Part shown: positions 17,436-26,232 of the stretch, piece by piece
Position numbering within the stretch: the first letter of the stretch is position 1
Layout: each line of letters begins with the position of its first letter
Assembly (NCBI RefSeq): GCF_001574435.1
Contig: NZ_LOCN01000007.1
Coordinates: forward strand, 349,186 to 413,185
Length of the DNA: 64,000 nucleotides
DNA from: Moritella sp. JT01
GTDB taxonomy: Bacteria > Pseudomonadota > Gammaproteobacteria > Enterobacterales > Moritellaceae
Direction: 5' to 3'
Program-made: the position numbers and the translations under genes
Notes under the pieces: model-generated
Databases searched by the model: none
What the model was told of the DNA's origin: nothing
The model's input: the letters and a program-made list of their open reading frames with translations, nothing else

Positions 17436-17780
17436 CTAACCGCTTTCTACTTCTAGCGACAAATTCGCTTCTGAAGTACCAGATTCACTAATAATTTTAC
17501 CATTCTAATAATATGTCACTCCGCCCCCACTTCCATCCTGCCTCACCTTTGGCATTCGCACCTTTGGTGTTATAACGTATCGTGTGAACTCGTGCATTTT
17601 TATCTTGAGCATTACCTATCGTGTATTTAATATGCGTCAAATAATCAGCGCCACAGTTCGCGTCACTATCAAAATCGGAGCCTATTATTACATCAAGAAC
17701 GCTATTAACCTGTTCTTTCGTCACACTGTCTGCAGCGCAGATTAAACGGCTAAAACCACTAGTAAAAATAATCTATTCAT
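17436..17780 (-). pseudogene. Frameshifted small exported-protein gene, third gene of the RND operon
   Basis: An ATG at 17780 overlaps the RND pump stop (ATGAATAG) and begins a hydrophobic leader MNRLFLLVVLAV, which hits TAA at 17744-17742. The central open frame (17724-17497 and upstream to about 17770) is shifted; it reads RLICAADSVTKEQVNS, a natural signal-peptide end and mature start. The frame then stops at 17499-17497, while the original frame continues as NGKIISESGTSEANLSLEV to a TAG at 17438-17436. Two compensating indels (in the T-run near 17760-17767, and near 17500-17507) would restore one protein of about 115 residues. I do not recognise the family. Alternatives are sequencing errors, or a short protein started from GTG 17724. 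Confidence 0.65.
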
Positions 17781-20700
17781 CTTTATTTTTACCTATAGAT
17801 TTAATAAAGGTAAATGCCAAAGGAACAACAAATAATGAAATGAATGTGCCTAGTAACAAACCTCCCACAATCACCAAACCAATTTGTTGTCGATTTTCAC
17901 TTCCAGGACCAATGGCCAACGCAAGTGGTAAAGCCCCTAATACCGTGGCGGATGTTGTCATCAAAATAGGGCGAAGTCTCAACGTTGCAGCATCCAAAAT
18001 TGCCGTTAATAAAAGCTCCCCTTCTTCTAGTTTTTGTTTCGCAAATTGTGTAATCAATATACCATGCTTAACAATGAGTCCAATCAGGGTAATCAATGCA
18101 ATACCACTGTATAAATTCAAACTATTCCCAGTTACTTTTAACAACAGTAAAGCACCGATAAGTGCAAAAGGGACACAAGTCAAAATAACCAATGGCTCAA
18201 CAAAACTCTCAAATTGAGCCGCCAAAATCAAATATATAAAGATCAACGCAAATAGAAATAACCAAATCATACTCTCTGTATATTCTAAATACTGCTGCGC
18301 ACTACCTGAAAAAGCAATAGTCGTATTGGATGGAAGTGTTTCTTTAGAAATTATGCCTAATACATTAATTCCCTGCTCAATAGAAATATTCGATGCTAAT
18401 TTGACTGTCAGCGTTCCCGAACGAAGGCGGTTATAATGCTCTAAGCCTGAAGGGGCATTATGTTCACTAATTCTCACCAAGCTTTGCAAAGCAATCATTT
18501 CATTCTTATTGCTTCTAACGTATATCTCCTCTAACACCTGTAAAGACTGACGTTTTTCCTCAGGTAGCTGTATAATGACATCTACATTTTGGCTACCAAA
18601 ATTATATTTACCGACTTGCTTCCCTCCTAACATTGTCTCTAACGTATCTGTTATCTTATTGATGGGAATATCTAGATCTGCTGCTAATTCACGGTTAAGG
18701 TGAATTTTCAATTGTCTAGTATCCCATTTAAGGTTTGAATTTGAACTCACTATGTCTTTATGCTTTTCAGTCTCTTTAACTAATTCTTGCATCGTACTGC
18801 GCAGTTGCTCATAGCTCCCTGTCGTCAATACTTTAACTTCAATTTCCCCTGATGAAACTGACGGAAGAGACCAAGTTAATGGTGGAGGTACAACACCAAT
18901 ATTAACTTGTGTTCCTGGAATATTAGAAAACTTATCTTGCAAACGGCTTGCTATTTGATGACTATTTTTAACTTCATCCTGCTTTACGACCACTGCGGCA
19001 TAGAAAGATCCCCGTTTCCAGTTTTGCATTAAATAATCCTGCACCTCAGGCGTTTCATCCAATACCTTTTCAAATTGAGGTATAAATGATTGGGTTCGAC
19101 TAAAGCTATCCTGAGGGGACGTTTGTACTGATAAACTAAGCAATGGCATATTCATCGCTGGTGCAAATTCTTTTGGCAATAAATAAAAAATCCCAATACC
19201 AATAAACATTAATAGGGTTAGACCACTAAGTGCCCATTGAGATCTTGCTAAAAATAAGGATAAATATCTGTGATACCCGGACTGAAGGCGCTTAAATAAC
19301 CGCTCAGAATAAATCGTATAACTGGATTTTGTACTCGATGCTCGCAATATTTTTGAGCACATCATAGGGGATAACGTAAGTGCAAGGAATCCTGAAATAA
19401 ATATACTTCCCAATAACGTAAAAGCAAATTCTTTAAAAATAACACCTGATATACCACCAAAAAATGCAATAGGAAGATAGATAGCGGCTAATGTCATCGT
19501 CATAGAAATAATGGGAAACGTTATTTGCTTAGCCCCCTTAAGAGCAGCAGATAATGGAGGCTCTCCTTCCTCGATAAATCGTGAAATGTTTTCAAGCATG
19601 ATAATTGCGTCATCGACCACTAAACCAACAGCTAAAACCAAAGCTAATAAAGTTATACTATTAATCGTATACCCCAAGCCATAAATCACAGCAAAAGAAC
19701 TAATTAAACAAATAGGTATAGTCACAATAGGAACAAGTGATGCTCTGATACTGCCTAAGAATAAAGTGATGACGAGTAGAACTAGAATGAATGCTTCAAA
19801 AATCGCGTTATACACACTGTGAAGCGCTGCTTCTGTGAATTCAGACTCGTTATATTCAACTATATATTTCATACCACTAGGTAGTGTACTAGATATTTTC
19901 TCTGATAATTCAAGTGCTTTACTCGTCATATCTAATACATTAGCCCCAGCTTCAGGTACTATTCCAATCGCAACGCCCGATTTACCACTAACAGAAAAAT
20001 AACGTACTTGTGTATCACTCGTTCTATGTTCATTACCCATTTCAACTGTGGCAATATCTTTTAATCTAACGAGCTGATTATCATTATTCCTAATAATTAA
20101 ATTTGAAAATTCAGCCGTGTTCTCTAATGTAAGATCCGCCACAATCGTATAAGACAGGCTATCACCCTCAATAGAGCCTGTTGGGACTGTATCATTTTGG
20201 CTCTCTAATAGTTGAGTTACCTCATCAACAGTGATTCCACGAGCTGCCATTTTATCCGGATGTAACCAAATCCTTAATGCATAATGATGACTACTCCACA
20301 ATAGGACATTTGCAACCCCCGTTGAGGCTTCAAATTGCGGCACAATAAACTGTTTCACATAATTAGTCAGTACTCCAATAGACTCATTTGAATCAAAGTA
20401 CGCAAGAAACAAAACAGGTTGGGCATTTGGATCTGTTTTCGAAATAACAGGGATTTCCGATGGTAATTCATCAACAGTTTTACTTATTCTATCTCGTATA
20501 TCAGCGACAGCATCATCTATATCAGAGCCTAACTTGAATGTAAGCATAATATTACTGTTACCGTCTTGACTCGTTGACATCATATACTCAAGATCTTGAA
20601 CGCCAGACATCGCATCTTCTAGAATGGTTGTTACCTGAGTTTCAACAATAGTACTCGATGCCCCCGGATAATCAGTACTAATCGTTACCACAGGTACTGT

Positions 20701-20820
20701 TATTTTCGGTAAATAACGTAGCGGTAATTTTAGGTAACAAATAACGCCAATAATAATAAGCAATAAACTTAATACACAGGTAAAAACGGGACGTTCAATA
20801 TAAAGGTTTTTAATTTTCAT
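17773..20820 (-). CDS. RND efflux pump permease, AcrB/HAE-1-type
   Basis: 1015 residues, full length for an RND transporter. It begins MKIKNLYIERPVFTCVLSLL, with the first membrane segment, and has two blocks of membrane helices (about 335-540 and 855-1010) separated by large periplasmic loops. The charged proton-relay block appears as LAVGLVVDDAIIMLENISRF near residue 395, with the paired aspartates. It exports hydrophobic compounds by proton antiport with the adaptor encoded just upstream (ATG overlaps the adaptor's stop by four bases). No TolC-type channel is encoded here, so it must borrow one. Codons look richer in ATA and other AT-rich choices than neighbours, by eye. Confidence 0.93.
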   Translation of the reverse strand: MKIKNLYIERPVFTCVLSLLLIIIGVICYLKLPLRYLPKITVPVVTISTDYPGASSTIVETQVTTILEDAMSGVQDLEYMMSTSQDGNSNIMLTFKLGSDIDDAVADIRDRISKTVDELPSEIPVISKTDPNAQPVLFLAYFDSNESIGVLTNYVKQFIVPQFEASTGVANVLLWSSHHYALRIWLHPDKMAARGITVDEVTQLLESQNDTVPTGSIEGDSLSYTIVADLTLENTAEFSNLIIRNNDNQLVRLKDIATVEMGNEHRTSDTQVRYFSVSGKSGVAIGIVPEAGANVLDMTSKALELSEKISSTLPSGMKYIVEYNESEFTEAALHSVYNAIFEAFILVLLVITLFLGSIRASLVPIVTIPICLISSFAVIYGLGYTINSITLLALVLAVGLVVDDAIIMLENISRFIEEGEPPLSAALKGAKQITFPIISMTMTLAAIYLPIAFFGGISGVIFKEFAFTLLGSIFISGFLALTLSPMMCSKILRASSTKSSYTIYSERLFKRLQSGYHRYLSLFLARSQWALSGLTLLMFIGIGIFYLLPKEFAPAMNMPLLSLSVQTSPQDSFSRTQSFIPQFEKVLDETPEVQDYLMQNWKRGSFYAAVVVKQDEVKNSHQIASRLQDKFSNIPGTQVNIGVVPPPLTWSLPSVSSGEIEVKVLTTGSYEQLRSTMQELVKETEKHKDIVSSNSNLKWDTRQLKIHLNRELAADLDIPINKITDTLETMLGGKQVGKYNFGSQNVDVIIQLPEEKRQSLQVLEEIYVRSNKNEMIALQSLVRISEHNAPSGLEHYNRLRSGTLTVKLASNISIEQGINVLGIISKETLPSNTTIAFSGSAQQYLEYTESMIWLFLFALIFIYLILAAQFESFVEPLVILTCVPFALIGALLLLKVTGNSLNLYSGIALITLIGLIVKHGILITQFAKQKLEEGELLLTAILDAATLRLRPILMTTSATVLGALPLALAIGPGSENRQQIGLVIVGGLLLGTFISLFVVPLAFTFIKSIGKNKDE

Positions 20821-21860
20821 AATGATACTAGCTCCACATTTCGACCATTAGCTAGCTTCTCTTGCCCAAGCGTGACGACAGAATCACCCACGTTTATACC
20901 TTTTACAATTTCTGCAGTATTCCCTATCATTTGAGCTATCTCTACAGATCGTTTATAAGCTTTACCATTTTCAATAATAAATACATCATTACCTTCAATT
21001 GTTGGTATTAACGACGTTTGTGGAACGAATAAAGCATCATTTTTTATACCTAGAACAAGCTCAACTTGGACGAATAAACCAGGGGATAATATTGAATCGG
21101 TATTTTTGATTTCCGCCCATACTGTCATAGTTCTACTGTTAGTATCTACATTTGGTGCGATATAACTGACTTTTCCAGAGAATTGTTTTTCAGGTAAGGA
21201 ATCGGAGTAAATAATCAGTTTGTTATCGATGGCGGCCTGACTAAAATATTGCTCAGGAATACTGAACTTAACAATCAAACTCGTATTATCAAACAGTTTA
21301 ACTAAAGCTTCACCACTATCTACATATTGACCCGCATCAATCTGACTCGCTCCAATAACACCTGAAAAGGGTGCTTTTATTGCCATTTTATTTAGCTTAA
21401 TCTGAAGCTCTTCTAACACATATTTTTTATTATTGTATTTAGACTCCGCATCATCTAAGGATTGTTTAGAAATAATGTTTTTTTCCATTAACTTTAAATT
21501 GCGTTCATAAGTTAATTTACTTAAATGTAACTCAGACCTCGCCGTAGAATACTGAGCTTGAAAAAGCTGACTATCAAGTTGATATAAAAGATCACCCTTT
21601 TTAACTTTTGTGCCATATTGAAATAGAATAGACTCTATTTTACCCTCTATTTCAGGACTAATATCGATTGCTTTTTTTGCTGATAACGTTCCTATCGTTT
21701 TGACCTGAATCGGCACGTTTTGAGCCATTACTTTGGTTACAACCACCTTAATATTCTGAGGTGAATGATTAATTTCAGTTGCATGACTAAAAAAATAATC
21801 GTTACCGAGCCAAATAACCATAGCTGCAACAATTGCTGCGATGCTGAATTTTACTTTCAT
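20817..21860 (-). CDS. RND efflux periplasmic adaptor (membrane fusion protein)
   Basis: 347 residues. An N-terminal membrane anchor (about 5-22) precedes the typical order of a biotinyl-lipoyl half-motif (DISPEIEGKIESI near 67), an alpha-helical hairpin (about 95-165), the second half-motif IKAPFSGVIG (about 167) and a beta-barrel/C-terminal domain with VPQTSLI. It lacks a lipobox cysteine, so it is anchored by the uncleaved segment. It joins the pump to an outer-membrane channel and is the first gene of the operon. Confidence 0.92.
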   Translation of the reverse strand: MKVKFSIAAIVAAMVIWLGNDYFFSHATEINHSPQNIKVVVTKVMAQNVPIQVKTIGTLSAKKAIDISPEIEGKIESILFQYGTKVKKGDLLYQLDSQLFQAQYSTARSELHLSKLTYERNLKLMEKNIISKQSLDDAESKYNNKKYVLEELQIKLNKMAIKAPFSGVIGASQIDAGQYVDSGEALVKLFDNTSLIVKFSIPEQYFSQAAIDNKLIIYSDSLPEKQFSGKVSYIAPNVDTNSRTMTVWAEIKNTDSILSPGLFVQVELVLGIKNDALFVPQTSLIPTIEGNDVFIIENGKAYKRSVEIAQMIGNTAEIVKGINVGDSVVTLGQEKLANGRNVELVSL

Positions 21861-21921
21861 TTATATATCCCTTTAAGAAAATATCCCTCACACTGAAAGG
21901 TGATGGACAACAAGGATAGTA

Positions 21922-21945
21922 CCTATTTTGAGGTGCTCGAAATAG
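21922..21945. promoter_or_regulatory. Operator-like inverted repeat upstream of the RND operon
   Basis: CTATTTTGAG and CTCGAAATAG are inverted around GTG with one wobble position, about 60-85 bases before the adaptor start. It could bind a TetR- or MarR-type regulator, or be a leader hairpin. No regulator gene is encoded next to it. Confidence 0.4.
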
Positions 21946-21990
21946 AGGGTAATAAATTTTCACTATTATATGTCGTAAAATAAGCACCGC

Positions 21991-22165
21991 AGGCATATGC
22001 ACAAAGCCCGTAAAGAAATCGCAGAAGTTATGCCTGCAATGGAAAAATAAACAACGATTAATATCCTCGCTAATCGTATTATTGCTAAGACGGGTAATAG
22101 CCAACTGTGACGAAACAGCCGCAGTGATTGAGCGTTTAGCCGTTATAATATTAACTAGCGTTAAA
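21991..22165 (+). pseudogene. Shredded remnant of a second rbgA copy
   Basis: Three pieces match intact rbgA in order and orientation. 21991-22043 matches 16415-16467 (codons for GHMHKARKEIAEVMP). About 22044-22118 matches about 16771-16850 (the TTINILANRIIAKTGN region). 22120-22141 matches about 17240-17261 (AVIERLA), trailing into an AAAAAAAAGCG tail. The stretches between are deleted, and the last joint falls at a shared GCAG. Many differences from the intact gene are silent third-position changes (GAG/GAA, GCG/GCA, CGC/CGT), so this copy diverged as a working gene before it decayed. Confidence 0.85.
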
Positions 22166-22203
22166 AAAAAGCGCCTCTCATTACAGTAACGAGAGGCGCT
22201 TTC
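22163..22203 (-). terminator. Terminator of the 22224-22718 gene
   Basis: A 12-pair stem AAAGCGCCTCTC/GAGAGGCGCTTT, followed on the minus strand by eight T (22163-22170). It may work weakly on the plus strand too. Confidence 0.9.
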
Positions 22204-22223
22204 TTAACTTTGTACTTAACAGT

Positions 22224-22718
22224 TTATTTAATGATTAGACGCACATCGTCATCATCACCAAGTTCAATAATGAACTGTTCCTTACCGGCTTTCACAGAAC
22301 GACTCACCCATTCCAATGGAATTGTGATTGAGCCCATTTCACCATCAAAAACTTCATCTTGATTGATTTGAAAATCAGCATCATTATCTGGGTGGCAACC
22401 TTGTGCGTACGCTAATGTACCTCGTTCAATTGGCGAGATATCACTTGAAACATTGTTCATAATGAAAACGCCGTGCTCAGCCATCAAGGTTAATTGTGCT
22501 GTTAGTTTTTTAGGGTTCAGTTGATTAACATCTGGCCAGAAGTTAAGACCTTTACTTAATGCCTCAACTTCATTGTTACCGTGCTCATCAATAACTTTAG
22601 AACCTTTAAATTTCGTCGGGTCCCAAAGATCATCATAAGTAGGGGTAAAAGTCTTTGCTGCTAACGCTTCAGCCTCAATAGGCAAAACTTCATCAAGAGA
22701 AAATATAATTCGTTTCAT
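22224..22718 (-). CDS. Unrecognised acidic protein, 164 residues
   Basis: The start ATG 22718 gives MKRIIFSLDEVLPIEAEAL; a TTG at 22754 would extend it without support. The protein is acidic, has no signal peptide and ends in a DDDD cluster (ELGDDDDVRLIIK). The phrase AEHGVFIMNN near residue 87 faintly recalls DUF3085, but I would not assign the family. There is a paired YAQGCHPDNDAD segment with one Cys and one His. It lies between the RND region and aroG, in the same direction as aroG, 111 bases downstream of it, with its own terminator. Confidence 0.72.
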   Translation of the reverse strand: MKRIIFSLDEVLPIEAEALAAKTFTPTYDDLWDPTKFKGSKVIDEHGNNEVEALSKGLNFWPDVNQLNPKKLTAQLTLMAEHGVFIMNNVSSDISPIERGTLAYAQGCHPDNDADFQINQDEVFDGEMGSITIPLEWVSRSVKAGKEQFIIELGDDDDVRLIIK

Positions 22719-22829
22719 TTTGGTCCGCTCTTTAATGACAAAAGCACAAACCAAAGTTTGTGCTTTATAATATGCTAGGACTATATACCTAAACAGCGTT
22801 GTAATGCAAGTCAGCTAACCGCTTGCTTA

Positions 22830-23888
22830 TTAAACTGTACGGCGTGTCGCAACTGCTTCAGATAGCTGTGCCATCATTGTTTCAGTGTCAGCCCAACCGA
22901 TACAAGCATCAGTGATACTTTGACCGTAAGTTTCAACTTTACCGTTAACAAGATCTTGACGACCTTCAACTAAATGGCTCTCAACCATCACACCAAAGAT
23001 ACCTTTGTTACCAGCACTAATTTGACCAGAAACATCAGTTGAAACATCCATTTGTTTTTGGAATTTCTTTTCACTGTTAGCATGGCTAAAATCAATCATG
23101 ATATTAACGTCTTGCTTAGCCGCTTCTAACTGAGTTGTAATTGTTGCTACATCGTCAGCAGAATAGTTGGTCGACTTGCTGCCACCACGTAGAATCAAAT
23201 GACAATCAGGATTACCTGCTGTTGAGATAATCGCAGAATGACCAAATTTAGTGACGGATAAGAAATGGTGTGGTGCGTTTGCACTACCAATCGCATCAAT
23301 AGCAACTTTAATTGTACCGTCTGTACCATTTTTAAAACCAACTGGGCAAGACATACCAGAAGCCAGTTCACGGTGAACTTGAGACTCTGTAGTACGTGCA
23401 CCAATTGCGCCCCAACTCATTAAATCACCTACATATTGCGGCGTAATCATATCTAAGAATTCACCCGCTGTAGGTAAACCCATTGCATTCACATCAAGTA
23501 ATAGTTTACGTGCGATACGTACACCATCATTTAATTGGAAGCTATCATCTAGATACGGGTCATTGATTAAACCTTTCCAACCTACAGTTGTACGTGGTTT
23601 TTCAAAATAAACACGCATCACAATTTCGAGTGTGTCTTTATACTTTTCACGCAATGCCACTAATCGCTCTGCATATTCTAATGCAGCCACGGTGTCATGA
23701 ATTGAACAAGGACCAACAATCACTAAAAGGCGGTCGTCTTCTTGTCTAAGAATTTGGCTAATGCTATTACGTGATTCAAATACTGTTTTAGTCACATCAT
23801 CAGAAGCAGGGTATTTTTCTAACACTGCAATTGGCGGTAATAATTCTTTTACTTCACGGATTCTGACGTCGTCTGTTTGATAATGCAT
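22830..23888 (-). CDS. aroG: 3-deoxy-7-phosphoheptulonate (DAHP) synthase, AroG type
   Basis: 352 residues and close throughout to E. coli AroG (MHYQTDDVRIREVKELLPP against the AroG start). Conserved active-site segments are seen in order: GPCSIHD (about 60), EKPRTTVGWKGL (about 95), GARTTESQ (about 180), FKNGTDG (about 204), RGG and DFSHANS (about 270). It condenses phosphoenolpyruvate and erythrose 4-phosphate in the first shikimate step. Type I enzymes are feedback-inhibited by one aromatic amino acid; phenylalanine is likely by similarity. I saw no strong TyrR box upstream. Confidence 0.93.
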   Translation of the reverse strand: MHYQTDDVRIREVKELLPPIAVLEKYPASDDVTKTVFESRNSISQILRQEDDRLLVIVGPCSIHDTVAALEYAERLVALREKYKDTLEIVMRVYFEKPRTTVGWKGLINDPYLDDSFQLNDGVRIARKLLLDVNAMGLPTAGEFLDMITPQYVGDLMSWGAIGARTTESQVHRELASGMSCPVGFKNGTDGTIKVAIDAIGSANAPHHFLSVTKFGHSAIISTAGNPDCHLILRGGSKSTNYSADDVATITTQLEAAKQDVNIMIDFSHANSEKKFQKQMDVSTDVSGQISAGNKGIFGVMVESHLVEGRQDLVNGKVETYGQSITDACIGWADTETMMAQLSEAVATRRTV

Positions 23889-24081
23889 ACTAATAATATT
23901 CCTTTATTCGCCCTCAGGCATTCATACTCTAATGTGATATTGTCCGCATTCAATGTAACGTCTATTTCACTCGGAAGCAATTAGAAATCACATAAAAAAA
24001 CCATGGATATTGTAAGAAATATTCTTATCTTGCCGAGATTAAGGTAACATCCAGCCAAAATATTCTAAATTTGGAAATTCC

Positions 24082-24396
24082 ATGCGATTAAAAACTGAAG
24101 ATGAACTAATTGACTTTGCCTATGACGCTTTTTTAGAGGGTGCGCAAACGTATTTAGAGCCTGCTGATCAAATCTTATTTGCCATGCAATTCGAAGATCG
24201 TGGTGCGGTTGATATCGTCGACCTTGGTAGCGATTGGCCAGCAAGTGTGGCGATGGGTGTGAATGACGACGAATATTGTGAGTTACATATTGGACTGGTT
24301 GACGACAAAGATTTACTCAGTGATGTATTCGGTCGTGTACTAGTAAAGAAAAAAGCCGGAGATAAGTTTATCCATATTCTTTGGAAAACTGAATAA
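24082..24396 (+). CDS. yciU: YciU family (DUF440) protein, HI1450-like
   Basis: 104 residues, strongly acidic. It contains the DUF440 signature: an opening LKTEDELIDFAYDAFLE, then LDPAD-like LEPADQILFAMQFEDRG. HI1450, the structural model for the family, looks like a double-stranded DNA mimic; the role in the cell is not settled. It reads toward argA with a 76-base gap. Confidence 0.9.
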   Translation: MRLKTEDELIDFAYDAFLEGAQTYLEPADQILFAMQFEDRGAVDIVDLGSDWPASVAMGVNDDEYCELHIGLVDDKDLLSDVFGRVLVKKKAGDKFIHILWKTE

Positions 24397-24478
24397 TCGT
24401 TCCGCTGTGACTTGATTTCATCTCCGATTTAAGGAATATTAGCGTTTAGAATAAGCATTAAAATCCAAGGAGATGGAA

Positions 24479-25801
24479 TTGAGTCTACAAGATAACCAGT
24501 TAGTGCGGTGGTTTCGCCAGTCCGCACCCTATGTCAATGCTCATCGCGATAAAACCATCGTACTCACACTGAGCGGTGAAGCGATTGCACACGCTAATTT
24601 TATTAATATCGTCAATGATATCGCCTTATTAAATATTCTTGGCATTCGTATCGTACTGGTGTTTGGTGCTCGCCCACAAATCAACACAATATTGGCTCAA
24701 CACAATTGTGAAAGTGTATTTCACAAGCGACAGCGCGTCACCGATGAACAAGCTTTCCCGCTAATCAAGCAAGTCATTGGCCGACTCCAATATGAGATCA
24801 CAGCAGCATTTTCAATGGGACTGGTCAACACCCAGATGCACGGCGTAAAAATTAATATTGTCAGTGGTAATTTTATTACTGCGCAACCGATGGGTATTGA
24901 TGAAGGCATTGATTTTTGTCATACCGGCCGTGTTAGGCGTGTCGATACCGATGCATTAGAATATCAACTTGCACAAAACGCCATCACCGTCATCCCCCCA
25001 CTCGGCTATTCCGTTACCGGTGAAAGCTTTAATCTCAGTGCCGAGGAAGTTGCGACCAACATTGCCATTAAACTAAATGCACACAAACTGATCAGTTTTT
25101 GTTCAGCTCAAGGTGTTTTGGATTATAACGGTAACCTGATTTCTGAAATGTTCCCAGAACAAGCTCAAGAACGTCTAGCCGAAATTGATGCTCAAGGTGG
25201 CATAAATAGCGGTACTGCATCTTATTTACGTGCGGCAATCAATGCATCGTTAGCAGGTGTCCCCCGTTGTCACTTGGTTAGCTACAAAACCGATGGGTCG
25301 CTATTACAAGAGTTGTTTTCACGTGATGGTGTCGGTACCCAGATTGTCCGTCAAAGTGCCGAGCAAACTCGCCCAGCCAAAATTGAAGATGTGGCGGGTA
25401 TAATGTTACTCACCCAACCGTTAGTTGATCAAGGCATGCTAGTACAACGCACAAGAGAGCAGCTATTAAAGGATATTGAACACTTCACTGTGGTTGAGCG
25501 CGATGGCACTATTATTGGCTGTGCGTCACTTTATTGCTTCTCTGGTAATATTGCTGAAATGGCAAGTGTAGCAACTCATCCAGAATATCGACGTTTAAGT
25601 CGCGGTGATTTATTGGTTAAAGAGATCGAAAGACAAGCCAAACTGCAAGGCATGAATAATCTCTTCGTACTCACCACACACAGTATTCATTGGTTTAGAG
25701 AGCGAGGCTTTGAACCTGTAGCGCTAGAACAATTACCGGTAGAAAAACAAGAATTGTATAATCTGCAACGTCGTTCGAAAATATTAATGAAGCGTTTATA
25801 A
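24479..25801 (+). CDS. argA: N-acetylglutamate synthase
   Basis: 440 residues. I chose TTG 24479 because AAGGAG (24467-24472) lies six bases upstream of it; the in-frame ATG at 24473 would abut the ribosome site. Residues 1-285 form an amino-acid-kinase-like domain ([18 protein letters not shown]) that senses arginine, and about 290-440 form a GNAT acetyltransferase domain ([20 protein letters not shown], acetyl-CoA loop). It makes the first intermediate of arginine synthesis. No clear ARG box was seen in the short upstream region. Confidence 0.93.
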   Translation: MSLQDNQLVRWFRQSAPYVNAHRDKTIVLTLSGEAIAHANFINIVNDIALLNILGIRIVLVFGARPQINTILAQHNCESVFHKRQRVTDEQAFPLIKQVIGRLQYEITAAFSMGLVNTQMHGVKINIVSGNFITAQPMGIDEGIDFCHTGRVRRVDTDALEYQLAQNAITVIPPLGYSVTGESFNLSAEEVATNIAIKLNAHKLISFCSAQGVLDYNGNLISEMFPEQAQERLAEIDAQGGINSGTASYLRAAINASLAGVPRCHLVSYKTDGSLLQELFSRDGVGTQIVRQSAEQTRPAKIEDVAGIMLLTQPLVDQGMLVQRTREQLLKDIEHFTVVERDGTIIGCASLYCFSGNIAEMASVATHPEYRRLSRGDLLVKEIERQAKLQGMNNLFVLTTHSIHWFRERGFEPVALEQLPVEKQELYNLQRRSKILMKRL

Positions 25802-25883
25802 GTGATGTGGTTCGGTAATATTTTATGTGCACTTTGGAGTAATAAATAAGCCTAGTGCTTAACGAACCTTCACTTTATATTAC

Positions 25884-26225
25884 TCACGTTGATTTTATGC
25901 AATCAACGCCTTTGTTCTCATTGATCTTGAGGCAATTTGCAATCTGAATTATTAAGTATGCCGATTTGCCTTTAAGCTCAATAAATTTAATTTCCGATTC
26001 AGTCGCAATCCACTGCATTGACAAATTAAAAATTTTATTTTGATTATCGTTTAACGACGATTCAATTTGGGGAATATTAATCAGTTGCCCATCCTCAGAT
26101 ACTTCTAATAGAACTCCCATTTTTGGAATATTATTTTCAAAAATATTGGATGTAGGTGATGGATGCTCAGGTGTACAACCAATTAAAAACACAGCGGTTA
26201 TAAAGAGTAGTCTTAATTTGAACAT
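25884..26225 (-). CDS. Small lipoprotein of unknown function
   Basis: 113 residues from ATG 26225. The N-terminus MFKLRLLFITAVFLIGC is a lipoprotein signal with lipobox LIGC, so lipidation at Cys17 is likely. The rest is short, with two more cysteines near the end (NCLKINENKGVDC) that could pair. It begins seven bases after the hemH stop and so is probably co-transcribed with hemH, but nothing else links it to haem synthesis. I do not recognise the family. Confidence 0.75.
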   Translation of the reverse strand: MFKLRLLFITAVFLIGCTPEHPSPTSNIFENNIPKMGVLLEVSEDGQLINIPQIESSLNDNQNKIFNLSMQWIATESEIKFIELKGKSAYLIIQIANCLKINENKGVDCIKST

Positions 26226-26232
26226 AATAAAA

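Noticed and set aside
21802-22104. Open frame of 100 codons on the minus strand upstream of the RND adaptor
   Set aside because: It runs antisense through the rbgA remnant and into the adaptor's N-terminus out of frame; it is a by-product of the decayed gene.
23950-23975. Possible TyrR box upstream of aroG (TGTAAC...TTCACT)
   Set aside because: Only one half resembles the consensus TGTAAA-N6-TTTACA; too weak to list.
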